A model generated the notes under the pieces. The model had not been told where the DNA came from. It ran no database searches and saw only the letters and a program-made list of their open reading frames with translations. Positions 12,975 to 24,291 of a DNA stretch of 64,000 nt are shown here, one piece after another. Source of the DNA: Apodemus sylvaticus (Eukaryota; Chordata; Mammalia; Rodentia; Muridae); the NCBI RefSeq assembly GCF_947179515.1, contig NC_067474.1, forward strand, positions 93,623,324 to 93,687,323, in the 5' to 3' direction. How positions within the stretch are numbered: the stretch's first letter is position 1; each line of letters opens with the position of its first letter. The position numbers and the translations under genes were made by a program.

Positions 12975-13160
12975 GCCGGGCGGTTGGTGGTGCAAGCCTT
13001 TAATCCCAGCACTTGGAAGGCAGAGGCAGGCGGATTTCTGAGTTCGAGGCCAGCCTGGTCTACAAGGTGAGTTCCAGGACAGCCAAGGGCTACACAGAGA
13101 AACCCTGTATTGAAAAAAAAACAAACAAACAAACAAAAAAAAAAACAAAAAAAAAAGGAA
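12975..13160 (+). mobile_element. B1 SINE with target duplication
   Basis: A near-consensus B1 from GCCGGGCGG through TTTAATCCCAGCACTTGG and CCAGCCTGGTCTACAAGG to GAGAAACCCTGT, with an A/AAAC tail. Flanks GAAAGATGGAGACT (12961-12974) and GAAAGATGGCGACT (13161-13174) are a 14-bp target duplication with one mismatch, so it is relatively young. Confidence 0.95.
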
Positions 13161-13429
13161 GAAAGATGGCGACTAAAAGGGAAACATAAACCTATTTCAT
13201 TGGAAAGATAAGTGGGAGGAAAATTAAGATGGCCAACATGGGTGAGAGTCTCACATTTAGAGTGACAATTGAAACGAAATCTTAATTAATTTTTAAAGGT
13301 AATTAGGATCCACAGGGTTTTTGAGCAAGGGCAGCAAACTCCAACACCCCAAGATAAGAAAGACGCTGAGCTCTAACCAGAAGTCACAGGAAGAGGCTGA
13401 GAGATGCACAACAGGGGTCAGGTTAGAAT

Positions 13430-13649
13430 AGTGGTTCCAAACCTTCCTCATGCTGTGACCCTTTAACAGAGTTCCTCATGCTGTGGTGACCCTCAACCAT
13501 AAGCTTATTTCCATTGCTACTTCATAGCTACAATTTTCTAGTGTTATGAATCATAATGTAAGCATCTGTGTTTCCTGATGGTCTTAGGCATCCTTTGTGA
13601 AGTCAGTCAACCCCAAAGTGGTCTCGACCCACAGGTTGAAAACCACCCA
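13430..13649 (+). mobile_element. URR1-like non-autonomous hAT-Charlie DNA transposon
   Basis: Terminal inverted repeats match: AGTGGTTCCAAACCT at the left and GGTTGAAAACCAC at the right. The interior (CCTCATGCTGTGACCCTTTAA..., GTCTCGACCCACAGG) is typical of rodent URR1. The flanking 8-mers GTTAGAAT (13422-13429) and GTTAGATG (13650-13657) fit an eroded 8-bp hAT target duplication. Confidence 0.8.
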
Positions 13650-13878
13650 GTTAGATGCACTTAACAAAAAAGCAGCAATATGCAGGAGACCTGAAATGAC
13701 AACTACTTCTTGGCCTGTAGCATCAAGAAGGATTTGGAACCTATTCCATGTGTGACGGAAACCATCAATGCCCCTTAAAATAAAGACCAGCATGGTCTGT
13801 TTCCTGGCTCTAAAATGACTTACCACTCTTGAAAGCTGTTGATTCAAAACAAAAACAAAAACAAGCAAAGAAAAACAC

Positions 13879-14572
13879 CTTTTGCCGCTGCATCCACAGC
13901 CCTGAGTACGCTCAGGCCACAGAAGAGGCTTGCCTCTGGCGTCCTCCGCTGTGGGAAAAAGAAGGTTTGGTTGGACCCCAATGACACCAATGAAATCGCC
14001 AACGCCAACCCCCATTAGCAGATCAGGAAGCTGATCAAAGATGGGCTGATCATCCAGAAGCCTGTGACTGTCCATTCCTGCACTAGTTGTCGGGAAAACA
14101 CCTTGGCCCGATGGAAGGGCAGGCATATGGGCATAGGGAAGAGGAAGGGCACTGCCAAGTTCGGATGCCCGAGAAGGTGACCTGGATGAGAAGGATGAGG
14201 ATCCTGCGTGGCTTCTCAGGAGATATCGAGAATCTAAGATTGACCACCATATGTATCACAGCCTGTGCCTGAAGGTCAAAGGGCATGTATTTAAAAAGCA
14301 AGCGGATTCTCACAGAGCACAAGCTGAAGGCGGACAAGGCCTGCAAGAAGCTGCTGGCTCACCAGGCTGAGGCTTGCAGGTCTAAGCCCAAGGAAGCACG
14401 AATGCGCAGGGAGGAACGCCTCCAGGCCAAGCAGGAAGAGATCATCAAGACTCTGTCCAAGGAGGAAGAGACCAAGAAATAAAGCTTCCCTTGTCTGTAC
14501 ATAGTGGCCTGGCTGTGGCTTCACATGGACCAGTCATTAAAATAAAACAAGCCTTTGTCCATTTAAAAAAAA
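13879..14572 (+). pseudogene. Rpl19-ps: Processed pseudogene of ribosomal protein L19
   Basis: This is an intronless copy of an Rpl19 mRNA with a short 5' leader, the whole coding region, a 3' UTR with AATAAA at 14541, and a short A tail at 14565-14572. Recognisable peptides include LRCGKKKVWLDPN, LIKDGLIIQKPVTVHS, MPEKVTWMRRMRIL and REERLQAKQEEIIKTLSKEE. The start codon is CTG (13902). Codon 39 is TAG (14016-14018). A one-base deletion near 14160 shifts the frame, and 3- and 6-base losses follow, giving 581 bases to the stop (14480-14482) instead of 591. The last third stays open (from 14285) but without the N-terminal domain. It is retroposed by LINE machinery, unrelated to Tyrp1, and not expected to make a ribosomal protein. 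Confidence 0.93.
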
Positions 14573-14904
14573 TACTGAGCAACAGCACATGCAGTCCTTA
14601 GGTTTACCGTTGTGAATGTTACAGACTATCTTCTTTACTGTCTAGATGGAAAATGTATTATGTAAACTTTAATATGTAGTTTATAAAGGATATCTCCACA
14701 AGTTTATGCAAATCTTACTCCAAAAAGATGAACCATAAACTTGAATATTAAATAAATTATGATTTCTTTACATTTAGGGTAAAGATAAATTTGCAATATA
14801 GAAATGAGCACTTTGAAAAAAGCTATTAAACTTGGAATTTTAAACATTCTTCCCACCTAGAAAAGCAAATACGTCATCAGCCATAGCTCAAATAATGAAG
14901 ATGT

Positions 14905-15335
14905 TTAGTGTTAAAAGGTTCTTCCCAAGACCAACAGAGTCAATTAACATGGACTCTTAGGGCTCACAGAGACTGAACCACCAACCAAAGAATATACAGG
15001 GCTAGACCCAGGCTTCCCTGGAATACATGGCAGATGTGCAGTTTGATCTTCATATGGGTCCCAAACAAACAGAGCAGGGGTGATTGGGTAACTCAAAAGC
15101 TGCTACGTGTAATTGGATATGTTCTTCTAGCTGGACTGCCTTATCTGGCCTCAATGGGAGAGGATGTGCCTCGCCCTGCACAGATTTGATGGACCAGGGT
15201 GGAGAGATACCCAGGAGGGCCCCACTCACTCAGAGGAGAAGGGGAGCAGAAGGCTAGAAGGACTATGGAAAGGGGTGACTGGGAAGGGGCAGCAACTGAG
15301 ATGTAAAGTGAATAAGTTAAAAAAAAAAACTTCTT
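14905..15335 (+). mobile_element. L1 (Lx-like) 3' UTR fragment
   Basis: GGGCTCACAGAGACTGAACC, ATATGTTCTTCTAGCTGGAC, CTCAATGGGAGAGGATGTGC and the tail GATGTAAAGTGAATAAGTT followed by A10 are L1 3' UTR text. No ORF2 remains. Confidence 0.75.
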
Positions 15336-15424
15336 CCCAGATGCCCAGGGGATAAGGGATTGGCCACCTAAAATACATTCTACTGCCTATTTAACCAATC
15401 AAACCAAATCTCTTGCATTGCTTT

Positions 15425-15755
15425 GGCTTTCAGAAACACTTACATTATAAATAGGGCTGCTATGAACATAATGGAGCATGTACCCTTATTACATGCTGGG
15501 GAATCCTCTGGGTATATGCCCAGGAGTGCTATCTAGCGGGGTCCTCCAGTAGCATCATGCCCAGTTTTCTGAGGAACCACCAGACTGATTTCTAGAGTGG
15601 TTATACCAGCTTGCAACCCCACCAGCAGTGGAGGAGTGTTCCTCTTTCTCCACATCCTTGCCAGCACCTGTTTTCTCCTGACTTTTTGATCTTAGTCATT
15701 CTGACTGGTCTGAGGTGAAATCTCAAGGTTGTTTTGATTTACATTTTTCTCTATT
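15425..15755 (-). mobile_element. L1 ORF2 segment, inverted part of a twin-primed insertion
   Basis: In reverse orientation this reads as the late part of L1 ORF2 (GGAACCACCAGACTG and CAAGCTGGTATAACC on opposite strands). The forward half that follows continues exactly where this segment ends, sharing the short overlap ATTTATAAT at the switch point. Confidence 0.8.
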
Positions 15756-16235
15756 TATAATAGCCAGAAGCTGGAAAGAACCCAGATGTCCCTCAACAGA
15801 GGAATGGATACAGAAAATATGTATATATATGTACAATGGCGTACTATTCAGCTATTAAAAACAATGCATTCATGAAATTCTTAGGCAAATGGATGAACCT
15901 GGAGAATATCATCCTAAGTGCGGTAACCCAATCACAAAAGAACACTCATGGTATGCACTCACTGATATGTGGATATTAGCCTAGAAGCTTGGAATGCCTA
16001 AGACACAATTCACATATCAAATGATGCTCAAGAAGAAGGAAGGAGAGGCCCCTGGTCCTGGAATGGCTCGATGCAGCAGTGTAGGGGAATTCCAGGACAG
16101 GGAATTTGGAAGGGGTGGATAGGGGAACAGGGGGAGGGAAGAGAGCTTATGGTACTTTCCGGCAAGGGGGGGATCCAAGAAAGGGGAAATCATTTGAAAT
16201 GTAAACAAAGACTATATCGAATAAAAAGGAAACAC
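15748..16235 (+). mobile_element. L1 ORF2 C-terminus and 3' UTR
   Basis: TAGCCAGAAGCTGGAAAGAA, GCTATTAAAAACAATGCATT and GTGGATATTAGCC are the end of ORF2, followed by L1 3' UTR text and AATAAAAAGGAAA. With the preceding inverted block it forms one truncated, 5'-inverted L1. Confidence 0.85.
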
Positions 16236-16438
16236 ATTTCAGTTTAGTCCTACCATTTAGGCAAAAATTCCACATCATGTAGGTTATTTCTGAGATTTCT
16301 CAGTAATACATTTATTTTTAGTAAAACATTTATTTTTCTATGAATATTTTTAATCAATAAGAATATGTGAAATATTTAGATAAATGAATGGAGAAATTCA
16401 AAAGGATGCACTAATTTCAGGATTAAGAAGCAAAGGAA

Positions 16439-16853
16439 GGGCTGGAGAGATGGCTCAGCGGTTAAGAACACTGACTGCTCTTCTGAAGGTCCTGAGTTCC
16501 AATCCCAGCAACTACATGATGGCTTACAACCATCTGTAATGAGATCTGACGCCCTCTACTGGTGTGTCTCAAGACAGCTACAGTGTGCTTAGATATAATA
16601 ATAAATAAATCTTTAAAAAAAAAAAAAAGAAGGGCTGGTGAGATGGCTCAGTGGTTAAGAGCTCTGACTGCTCTTCCGAAGGTCCTGAGTTCAAATCCCA
16701 GCAACCACATGGTGGCTCACAACCATCAGTAAGGAGATCTGACTCCCTCTTCTGGATTGTCTGGAGACAGCTGCAATGCACTTACATATAATAAAATAAA
16801 TAAATCTAAAAAAAAAAAAAAAGAAAGAAAATATCCATTACTTTAAAAAAAAA
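16439..16853 (+). mobile_element. Two tandem B2 SINEs within one target duplication
   Basis: B2 copy 1 spans about 16439-16630 and copy 2 about 16632-16822. Each has a tRNA-like head (GAGATGGCTCAG, GGTCCTGAGTTC) and an A-rich tail. About 30 further bases and a second A run follow. The 14-mer AAGAAGCAAAGGAA at 16425-16438 and 16854-16867 is identical, so a single target duplication encloses both. Confidence 0.92.
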
Positions 16854-16867
16854 AAGAAGCAAAGGAA

Positions 16868-17418
16868 ATTAAATACTTTGTAGGTAAGAAAGGAACATAA
16901 AGTTTTAGTACAAGTGAGCTTCAGAAGAATAAACTATGTTTTTGTATTTCTACCTTCAAGGGTTGTTCGTGGGCAGAACCAGGAACTGTGGCTTTGGGAT
17001 AGTTCTCATCTTGAAACCGTGAAGGAGTTCTGTAAAGAGGTAGAACACAAGCCCCACACACACTGATGACTCCTTACCACAAGAAGAGGCAAGAACAGCC
17101 TTCAAAATCCACAACAACAGTTAAGTTAGAAGCGTGATCAGTGGGACCAACAACAAGGAGTCAAATTCTTCAGCTCTGCTAGAACTTGTATAGCCGGGGA
17201 TGTCTTTAGGGAGGTTGTTCTTGGAAAAGTTTAATTCCATTACATTTTTTACACATACATGCTTATACTCACAAGTGTGTGCTTAGCTCCACATTTTATA
17301 TTGTAAATAGAAACTTCACCTAAAAAGTTCTAAATAACTAATCTCTACATTTACAGAACCCAGAATATTCTGTGACCTTCATAATATGCCTTCCTGCTCT
17401 TTAGAATTTACACAAAAT
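16868..17418. other. Intergenic, nothing recognised
   Basis: No supported gene, RNA gene or repeat. Confidence 0.45.
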
Positions 17419-17419
17419 C

Positions 17420-17625
17420 TTAGGGGAATGAATGAGTAGAGAAAATGCTTGCTGCTCAAACATGAGGTAGATCTCCAGTACCCATGTGACAGCTGGCATG
17501 ATGGCTGGCATCTGTAGCAATGGTGGAGACAGATGGATACCTGGAGTTTGCTGACCAACAACTTAAGACGTCCCCAACATTGCCTTTTCCACACATACAG
17601 GAACACTGACATACCCAGAAGATTA
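17420..17625 (+). mobile_element. Probable B4-type SINE, degraded
   Basis: The order AAAATGCTTGCTGCTCAAAC, TCTCCAGTACCCATGTGACA, GCATCTGTAGCAATGG, GAGACAGATGGATACCTGG follows ID-B1 composite (B4) SINEs. Confidence 0.5.
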
Positions 17626-17639
17626 AGGACCTCTTCAGT

Positions 17640-18086
17640 ATTCTAGAAAAACAGAGAAAGGGAAATAAAGGAAGAGCCCTCTCTGTATGCTCTGTACATA
17701 GCCTGCCTGCCTTGCACTCCTTTCAGTCGCTCTAAACCCCTTTACTTCTTCAGTATACATTCAGAAGAAAACATTGACATCAACAACCCCTCCACTTCTC
17801 ATAAATAAATGATAAATAAATCTAAATCCTTCTCATCAATTCTAGTCATACGAGGATTGGCTTTCAATTTCTGGGCAGCCTGGACTTAGGTCAATGATAA
17901 TGTCAAGACTGTGGTTGCTAATTAATGATAAAATAGGAAATACCCTGAGAAAGGCCTTCATGAGATGATCAATTGAAAATCAAAACTTTTTAACACTTCA
18001 AAAAACAAAATGATGTTTCTAGTATGTATAGAGATAAGTAGCCTAATATATAGGTGTATAATTACAATTCCAGGGGAAAACCAGGT
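17640..18086. other. Intergenic, nothing recognised
   Basis: No supported feature. Confidence 0.45.
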
Positions 18087-18486
18087 GTCCTGGTTAGTTC
18101 TTGTCAGCTTGAAACAAATCTACAGTCACCTTGACTGCGGAAGAGGAAACCTCAGTTGAGAAAATATCCCCAGCAGTTTGGCCTTCAGACAAGTCTGTGG
18201 GACATTTTCTTCATTAATACTTGTTGTGGGGTGGCACAGCCCACTGTGAACAGGCTGTCCTGGGTTATATAAGAAAACAGGTTGAGCAAACCACAGGGAG
18301 CAAGTCAGTAAATAATGTTCTTCTATGGTTTTTACTTCAGTTCTTGCTTCCATGTTCTAGCCTTGGACTCCTGCCCTGGCTTCCTTAAGTGATTGACTTA
18401 TCATCTAGAAGCCTACTATTAAATAAATCCCCCCAAGTTGTTTGTGGCCTTTATTTTGTCACAGCAACCAAAAAGCAAACTAGGAG
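18087..18486 (+). repeat. Rodent interspersed repeat, family also at 60787-61072
   Basis: It begins TGTCCTGGTTAGTTCTTGTC and ends CAGCAACCAAAAAGCAAACT. The segments CAGTTGAGAAAATATCCCC, TGGGTTATATAAGAAAACAG and GAGCAAGTCAGTAAATAATG match, on the other strand, the copy near 60.8-61.1 kb. The family name is uncertain. Confidence 0.6.
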
Positions 18487-18808
18487 ACTCGGAGAGCAAA
18501 GCTTTATAAAATAGTATATATCTTCTCTGTAGTAACAGAAAAATAAAAGAAATTTCTGTAACAGTTGATATATAAAGACAGAATTCTACATCTCTATAAA
18601 GGTATATTCTCTAAGTATGCAGCATTTTAACATGGTTTATGTTAAATACTACCCCCCCTTCCTGATGATTTTTGACTCCTCATTTAAAATAAAAAGTTCC
18701 AGGGAGCCTATTAGTGTCTTTTTGACCTCTGTGAATACTTTCCTTCAAATCACCTGCTCTGACTGTTTTATCTGTGTGTTTGGTGTGATCTATTGTCAAC
18801 ATTTGCAG

Positions 18809-18810
<2 letters not shown>

Positions 18811-18883
<73 letters not shown>

Positions 18884-19035
18884 CTCCTCCTCCTCCTCCT
18901 CCTCCTCCTCCTCCTCCTCCTCCTCCTCCTCCTCCTTCCTTCTCCTCCTCTTCCACCTCCTCCTCCTTCTCCTCCTTCTCCTCTTCTGTCTCCTCCTCCT
19001 CCTCCTCTCCCTTATCTCTCCCTTACTCCCTCTCC
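18811..19035 (+). repeat. (CT)n then (CTC)n polypyrimidine tract
   Basis: About 35 CT units (18811-18880), then about 19 TCC/CTC units, then an imperfect CT-rich tail. Long open frames across it are serine- or proline-rich artefacts. Confidence 0.97.
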
Positions 19036-19770
19036 TCTTACCTGGATCCTAAACTACAATGCAAGTTTATTGAGACCAGCACCATATATGAGTTAAATAT
19101 TTGTGGTTTTGATGATTCAGATTCCTTGACAGGGAGGGTGCATTTCAGTTGTCTGTGTACATCACTGTATTACATGGAGCCACTGACGGGTTACTAAAGG
19201 TTAGCTGGAATTACAGTCTCTGCAACAAAGACAGAATTGTGTGGCTAGACATTGAGATAACTAACCACTAAAAAGCTGCACTTCAGTCTGGGAACATGGG
19301 TATTCTGGAGTCATGAGTTAGTATAAAAATGAAGAAAGGAATGCAAACTATTTCTTCTGGAAGAATGATCTGACCTAAAAAGTCATATGAAAAATAAAGC
19401 AGAGCATAGCTGACAAATCATAAGAACTGTAGCTTGCGTTATTCTAATTATTCATTCAAACACCATGTGTTAGGAGTTAACAAAAGAAAAATAGGCAAAG
19501 CCTACAGCGCTACTAACTTCTATTCAGTAAGGAAGTCAACTGACCGGTAGTCTGATGAGCTGAAAACCTTTCTTCACTTTTAGAAGGAAAAAAAAAGTCT
19601 TAGATTTCTCCTTGAAGATCTAGGTCTATGGTAGATAAGAGTAGAATACTAATTTTTTAAACAAGTTGATATAATGCAGCACTCTTAACAGTGTAACAAA
19701 TTGATAAAATTCAAACATGGAGGTGACTGTTGCCAGGTAAAGGCTCCCTACTGTTTGCCTAGAGTTGCCC

Positions 19771-19940
19771 ATCACATGCTGACTTAAGCCAAGTGGTGGC
19801 AGGCAGGTCGTTGCACTTCAGTAAGTATGCAGTTCTAGGCAGATCAAGTTGTCCATATCCTTTATTTGAAAACAATTCAGATAAATAATGAACAATGACC
19901 TTTTCTCTTTTCATCTAAAAAGAGTTGCATTTTTGTTCAC
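19771..19940 (+). promoter_or_regulatory. Candidate distal melanocyte enhancer, about 16 kb upstream of Tyrp1
   Basis: In 170 bp of apparently non-repetitive sequence there is an MITF-like E-box, TCACATG at 19772, then SOX-type AACAAT at 19871 and AACAATG at 19891, and a reverse-strand GAACAAA near 19933-19939. A SOX10-dependent Tyrp1 enhancer about 15 kb upstream is reported in mouse. That this is the same element is inferred from distance and motifs only. Confidence 0.3.
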
Positions 19941-20460
19941 AAAAATAATGTGCTTGTGCTGACCTTGTCAGAGACAGTGAGAACCTTGAAAACTACGTTA
20001 GGATTTCTAGGATTAGCAAGCAGAATGCATGTTTCCTGAATAAATTGGGTATCTGAAGTGGAGAGGTGGAATATTAGTATGCAATACATTTATACTAAAA
20101 TTTTCTTGTCATTTATCCAAAATTCAAATTTATCTGAAAGTTTTACTCTACTATTCTAACTTGACATTTCAGCTTTATGCACAATTTCTTTTTGCTGCTT
20201 GGTCAATTAGTCCTTCTTCTGTGAAAAATGAGAATGAAAAACCAGTATTGAAATAGGGTGTTTTCCCCAATGTGACAAAATACACATAATGTAAACTGTA
20301 TATTGCCTTAATTGTTTTTAGATACTGTCTAATAGCATCAAGTACATTTGTCTTTATTTATAATCATAGCCACTGTCCATTTTCTGAATTCCTTCTAGCC
20401 TACTATCCTACAAAACAGAAACTGTATACAAACCAAAAGTAATCATTCATTTTCCCTCCT

Positions 20461-20548
20461 TCTCATCACTAGCATCTCCATTCTATTCATCCTCTTCCTT
20501 ATTTTCTTCCTTCTTTCCTTCCTTCATTCCTCCCTGTCTCACTTTCTC

Positions 20549-20619
<71 letters not shown>
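20461..20619 (+). repeat. CT-rich and (CT)n tract
   Basis: A CCTT-rich lead-in, then about 32 CT units at 20554-20619. Confidence 0.95.
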
Positions 20620-20622
<3 letters not shown>

Positions 20623-20639
20623 GTATTGAATGTGAAATG

Positions 20640-21230
20640 TATTAGAAGGAATGAAAGAGCCAGAGGAAGGAGCAGTGTTCTGGAATGCTGTCTTACATGA
20701 CCATAATTCCATAAGTCTTTCTACTATTGAACTCTCACCAGCTTTGATTATCTCCACAAGACCTATACAAGACTTCATCCATTAACATTCTTCTGTCTAA
20801 TGGAAGTACAAAGCTTGTGGGAGTAATCCACCAAATCAGAATTGACTTAAGGACCACTTCACAAGATGGAACCCATACTTGACACTGCTTAGAGAACAAA
20901 GAACCAAAGACTAGATAGCCCAGGGACATAAGATGAACCAACTATTACTGCCTTTAAAAGACAGTAGTGATAAAATGACTACTAATGATATTCTGCTATA
21001 CCTTGATCGGTTCTTTGTTCAGTCATCAACAGCGATGTTTCCTTCTGCAGCACACAGGAACAAATATAGAGAATGGCAATGAGAGTAGTTAATATTGATC
21101 TGGGTAAGGAGGGTGTTAAAAGAGGCAACCTGACATCTAGTTACCACTTTAATTTGTACTGTGAGCTGCAATATGTAGGCAATGGAGACTGTAGGAAGAT
21201 TGCCTAGAGTTCAGGGTTTATAGATTCTTC
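20640..21230 (+). repeat. Probable rodent L1-related dispersed repeat
   Basis: Text such as ATTATCTCCACAAGACCTAT, TAGATAGCCCAGGGACATAA and GTTTCCTTCTGCAGCACACA resembles L1 3' UTR-type dispersed sequence that I recognise in rodents. It is diverged, and the boundaries are uncertain. Confidence 0.4.
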
Positions 21231-21316
21231 GGTGGCTAACTGGATATTGGTCAGCCATGCTAGGTTGAGACCTTTTGATAACATGGCTGCCCAATGTCAT
21301 CTCACTCTCCTGTAAG

Positions 21317-21319
<3 letters not shown>

Positions 21320-21383
<64 letters not shown>

Positions 21384-21515
21384 GAACAAAGGAGAGAAGT
21401 TAGAGAGGGAGGGTAGGAGGGAGGAAGGAAAGAAGGAAGGAAGGAAGGAAGGAAGGAAGGAAGGAAGGAAGGAAGGAAGGAAGGAAGGAAGGAAGGAAGG
21501 AAGGAAAGAAGGAAG
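21320..21515 (+). repeat. (GA)n and (GGAA)n purine tract
   Basis: GA units at 21320-21378, then after a short spacer about 20 AAGG units at 21425-21511. Confidence 0.97.
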
Positions 21516-22597
21516 GAGGAGAAGAAAAGGAGGAAAGCACACCAGTAAGTATGGCAGTCTAGAAGCAGTACACTCAATGCTCACCAGGCAATAAAGAAAA
21601 CTCATAATACAGCAAATGGCTGGGAGGAGGTAGAACAGAATAATGGGTGACTACTACGAGTCTTGCCTACAGTATTGGCCATAGTACAATCAGTAATGGG
21701 TTCTTCTACACGTTGCATGCCAGTCTTACCTCCATCTGGGTACGGAACTCTCTTCCAGGGTATCACTAGCTTTTTTCTTGCCTTCATTTACCTTCTGTTA
21801 CTTGGGGCTCATGGTCTCATTAAAGTATTTCTCTGCTAAACCTATTAAGCTCAAATCGTCTTCTTTATAATTCCCAAGACACTCTTATGACTATCACAGC
21901 CAATGCTTTTACTTTAGTTTTAGGAAAGCTTAGGAAATCTGCAACAATTTAAAGAGTCATTAAGAACACATACTTGAAAAAAATCAATTGCAAACCTTCT
22001 TACAAAAATCACAGTATATAATAAGTACTTCTCTTAATTTCCTAGACTAACTTTGTTTGCTCTTTTAGGAAATGGAGGTACAGTGAGACTCATTCTCCTT
22101 TTCTGTTAATCTTACTCTGTAACATTTATTTTGGGAATCTGATTTTATGAAGAAATTTTCTAGCTATATAAAAAAGGTTTTATAGTTTCAACAGATTTTA
22201 AGATAAGATTCTTAAATTATTAGTATCTTGCGTATCATATTTAAAAATAGCAAACTCTGATGATGGAAGTATTTAATAATTTCTATTCAAAGATTCAGAA
22301 AGGGATGAAACAGCAGTTTCGTAATTCCTTTTATGAATTGCGAGCATCGAGCATTTCATAGGTACCAACTGTTATTATCTGTCAAGCGTAAGCTTCATTT
22401 CCTCCACATTCAAATATCCCACTGATTGGTGCCAGAGTATAATCTTCTCTATCATCATGTTACTATTTTGTTTGCTGTGTGTATGTTAGAGGAAAATTAC
22501 AGAGTATCTCAGAAAGAATATACGATTCTATTTTACTAAGTCACTTTTAATCCTGCATAAGACAATATTTTAACAGTGAATTTCAAAGTGTTCAAAA
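21516..22597. other. Intergenic, nothing recognised
   Basis: AT-rich, no supported feature. Confidence 0.45.
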
Positions 22598-22598
22598 T

Positions 22599-22641
<43 letters not shown>
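22599..22641 (+). repeat. (GAT)n microsatellite
   Basis: About 14 uninterrupted GAT units. Confidence 0.97.
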
Positions 22642-23790
22642 AAACAAGGATCACTGGCTAAAAGCACTCTAGAGCAGAACATAAGAACAATCTTTTGTAG
22701 GAAAAAAATTTTCTGTCCATCGGAACTTGTTAACCTATTACTGTAGCTCATCGTTTAACGTGTCTTTCAAGCAATTTTTCTGTTCTATATACACGACTCA
22801 ACAGGCTTTATAACCTATTTTAAATTCTATTTTATACATCTATAATATTCTATTATAACTCTATTTTATACAACCCCCATAGTTAGCCTGTTCATTGAAA
22901 TCCGTGCACTAAACAATCTACAGCCAGTTACAACTTTGTGAGAATGGGACTGGAAAAGGGCTACAAACACACCCTGACCTGAAGGTTGCTTATTTTTGAT
23001 GTACACACTTCACAAATCTTTATTAGTTTTCTGAACCATTATGGACAAGGAGTTAATGTGACTATTGGCCAAAATACATTGAGATATTTTCCCAATAATT
23101 TATTTTTAGACTATGAGTCATCTCCCTTTAATAGCCACAGAGTTTTATTAAATATCCTTAATGAGTAGTTAAGGTAGGAATGCCTGACTGTGAACAGCTT
23201 AGAAAACAATTAACTATTAAAACCAAAAAAGGCAAACATAAAAACTGAAAACAATAATTCACAAGTTTTTGAAAGACAGGACACTTTATAATAAAAGCGA
23301 AAGATTTTTGAGAGTGCCAACATGCTCTGATCATCTGTGAATTTACCTCTGGGGAAATGCTCACTCCTACTTCTTTGTGTCCCGTTTCACCTTCATCAAG
23401 AGTTGTCCTGGTATGACATGTCACTACTGGAATGTTTTTCTTATTTTATCCAAAGCTGACAGTTTGTTCTGAGGATTATTTTCAATCTCTTGTGAATGAG
23501 TGGAGTTTTTGCTGGTGTCTGCCTTAAAATTTTTACTAATTATGTCCAGCATAAGCAGCAAAGAAGAGTTCTAATCCAATATTCCAGATGTTTCCTTTAG
23601 TTTTCAGAATTTAACTTCAGGTAGTAGCTATTTTACTACAATTCTATAGATGCTACTAAAGTTAACAGAAAACTCTTTCTGACATTTCTATGTGTTTTCC
23701 CCCCATTGTTTTCCAATTATTTATTTTTGCTCCCTTTTATTTCCCCATTTCCCCTTTTCTATGCTTATAACAGTATCTTCACTGTATTTT
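22642..23790. other. Intergenic, nothing recognised
   Basis: No supported gene or repeat family. Confidence 0.45.
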
Positions 23791-23794
23791 TCTT

Positions 23795-24235
23795 TTTTCC
23801 ATTTATTTATTTATTTATTTATTGTACATCCTGATCCCTGCCACCCATCCCAGCGATAGGACATAGATGAAGAGAGGGAACTGGGTATGAGAGGGTATCT
23901 GGAGGGGAATGGGGGGGGAGTCAGGATCAGGTATGGGGAGAGACAGGAGAGAGGTCCAGAGGGCCAAGAGAATGAATATAAATCTTCAGTTGTTAGGGGT
24001 GGGGAATGGAGGCATCTGGAGAAACTGGCAAACACCTAGGGTAGGGGAAGCTCCCAGGAGTCAAGGTGTGTGACCTTAGCTGAGAAGTATAGCAGTAGGG
24101 ATATGATATCCTAAAGAGATCACCTCTTGTAGCCAGGCAGGAACTCCAATGGAAAAATAAGAATACCAACACACCCACAAAACTTTTGACCCAATATTTG
24201 TCCTGTCTACAAGAAATGCAGGGCCAAAGAGTAGT
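23795..24235 (+). mobile_element. L1 (Lx-like) 3' region fragments
   Basis: GGACATAGATGAAGAGAGGG, GAGGTCCAGAGGGCCAAGAG, CAAAACTTTTGACCCAATAT and TGTCCTGTCTACAAGAAATG are L1 3' UTR text. The (ATTT)n start may be the tail of an opposite fragment. Confidence 0.6.
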
Positions 24236-24291
24236 CTTTCTGACATTTCTAATGGTACATCTACAATCTTTCATAAACATTTCACTGGTCA

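Noticed and set aside
12671..13132. 153-codon minus-strand open frame
   Set aside because: Its N-terminal part is a translated B1 SINE; the rest has no similarity.
13584..14126. 180-codon minus-strand open frame
   Set aside because: It is antisense to the Rpl19 pseudogene and to the URR1 element.
18617..19197. Open frames rich in Ser/Leu/Pro on + and Glu/Arg/Gly on -
   Set aside because: They are translations of the (CT)n(CTC)n tract; no codon bias, homology or conserved start.
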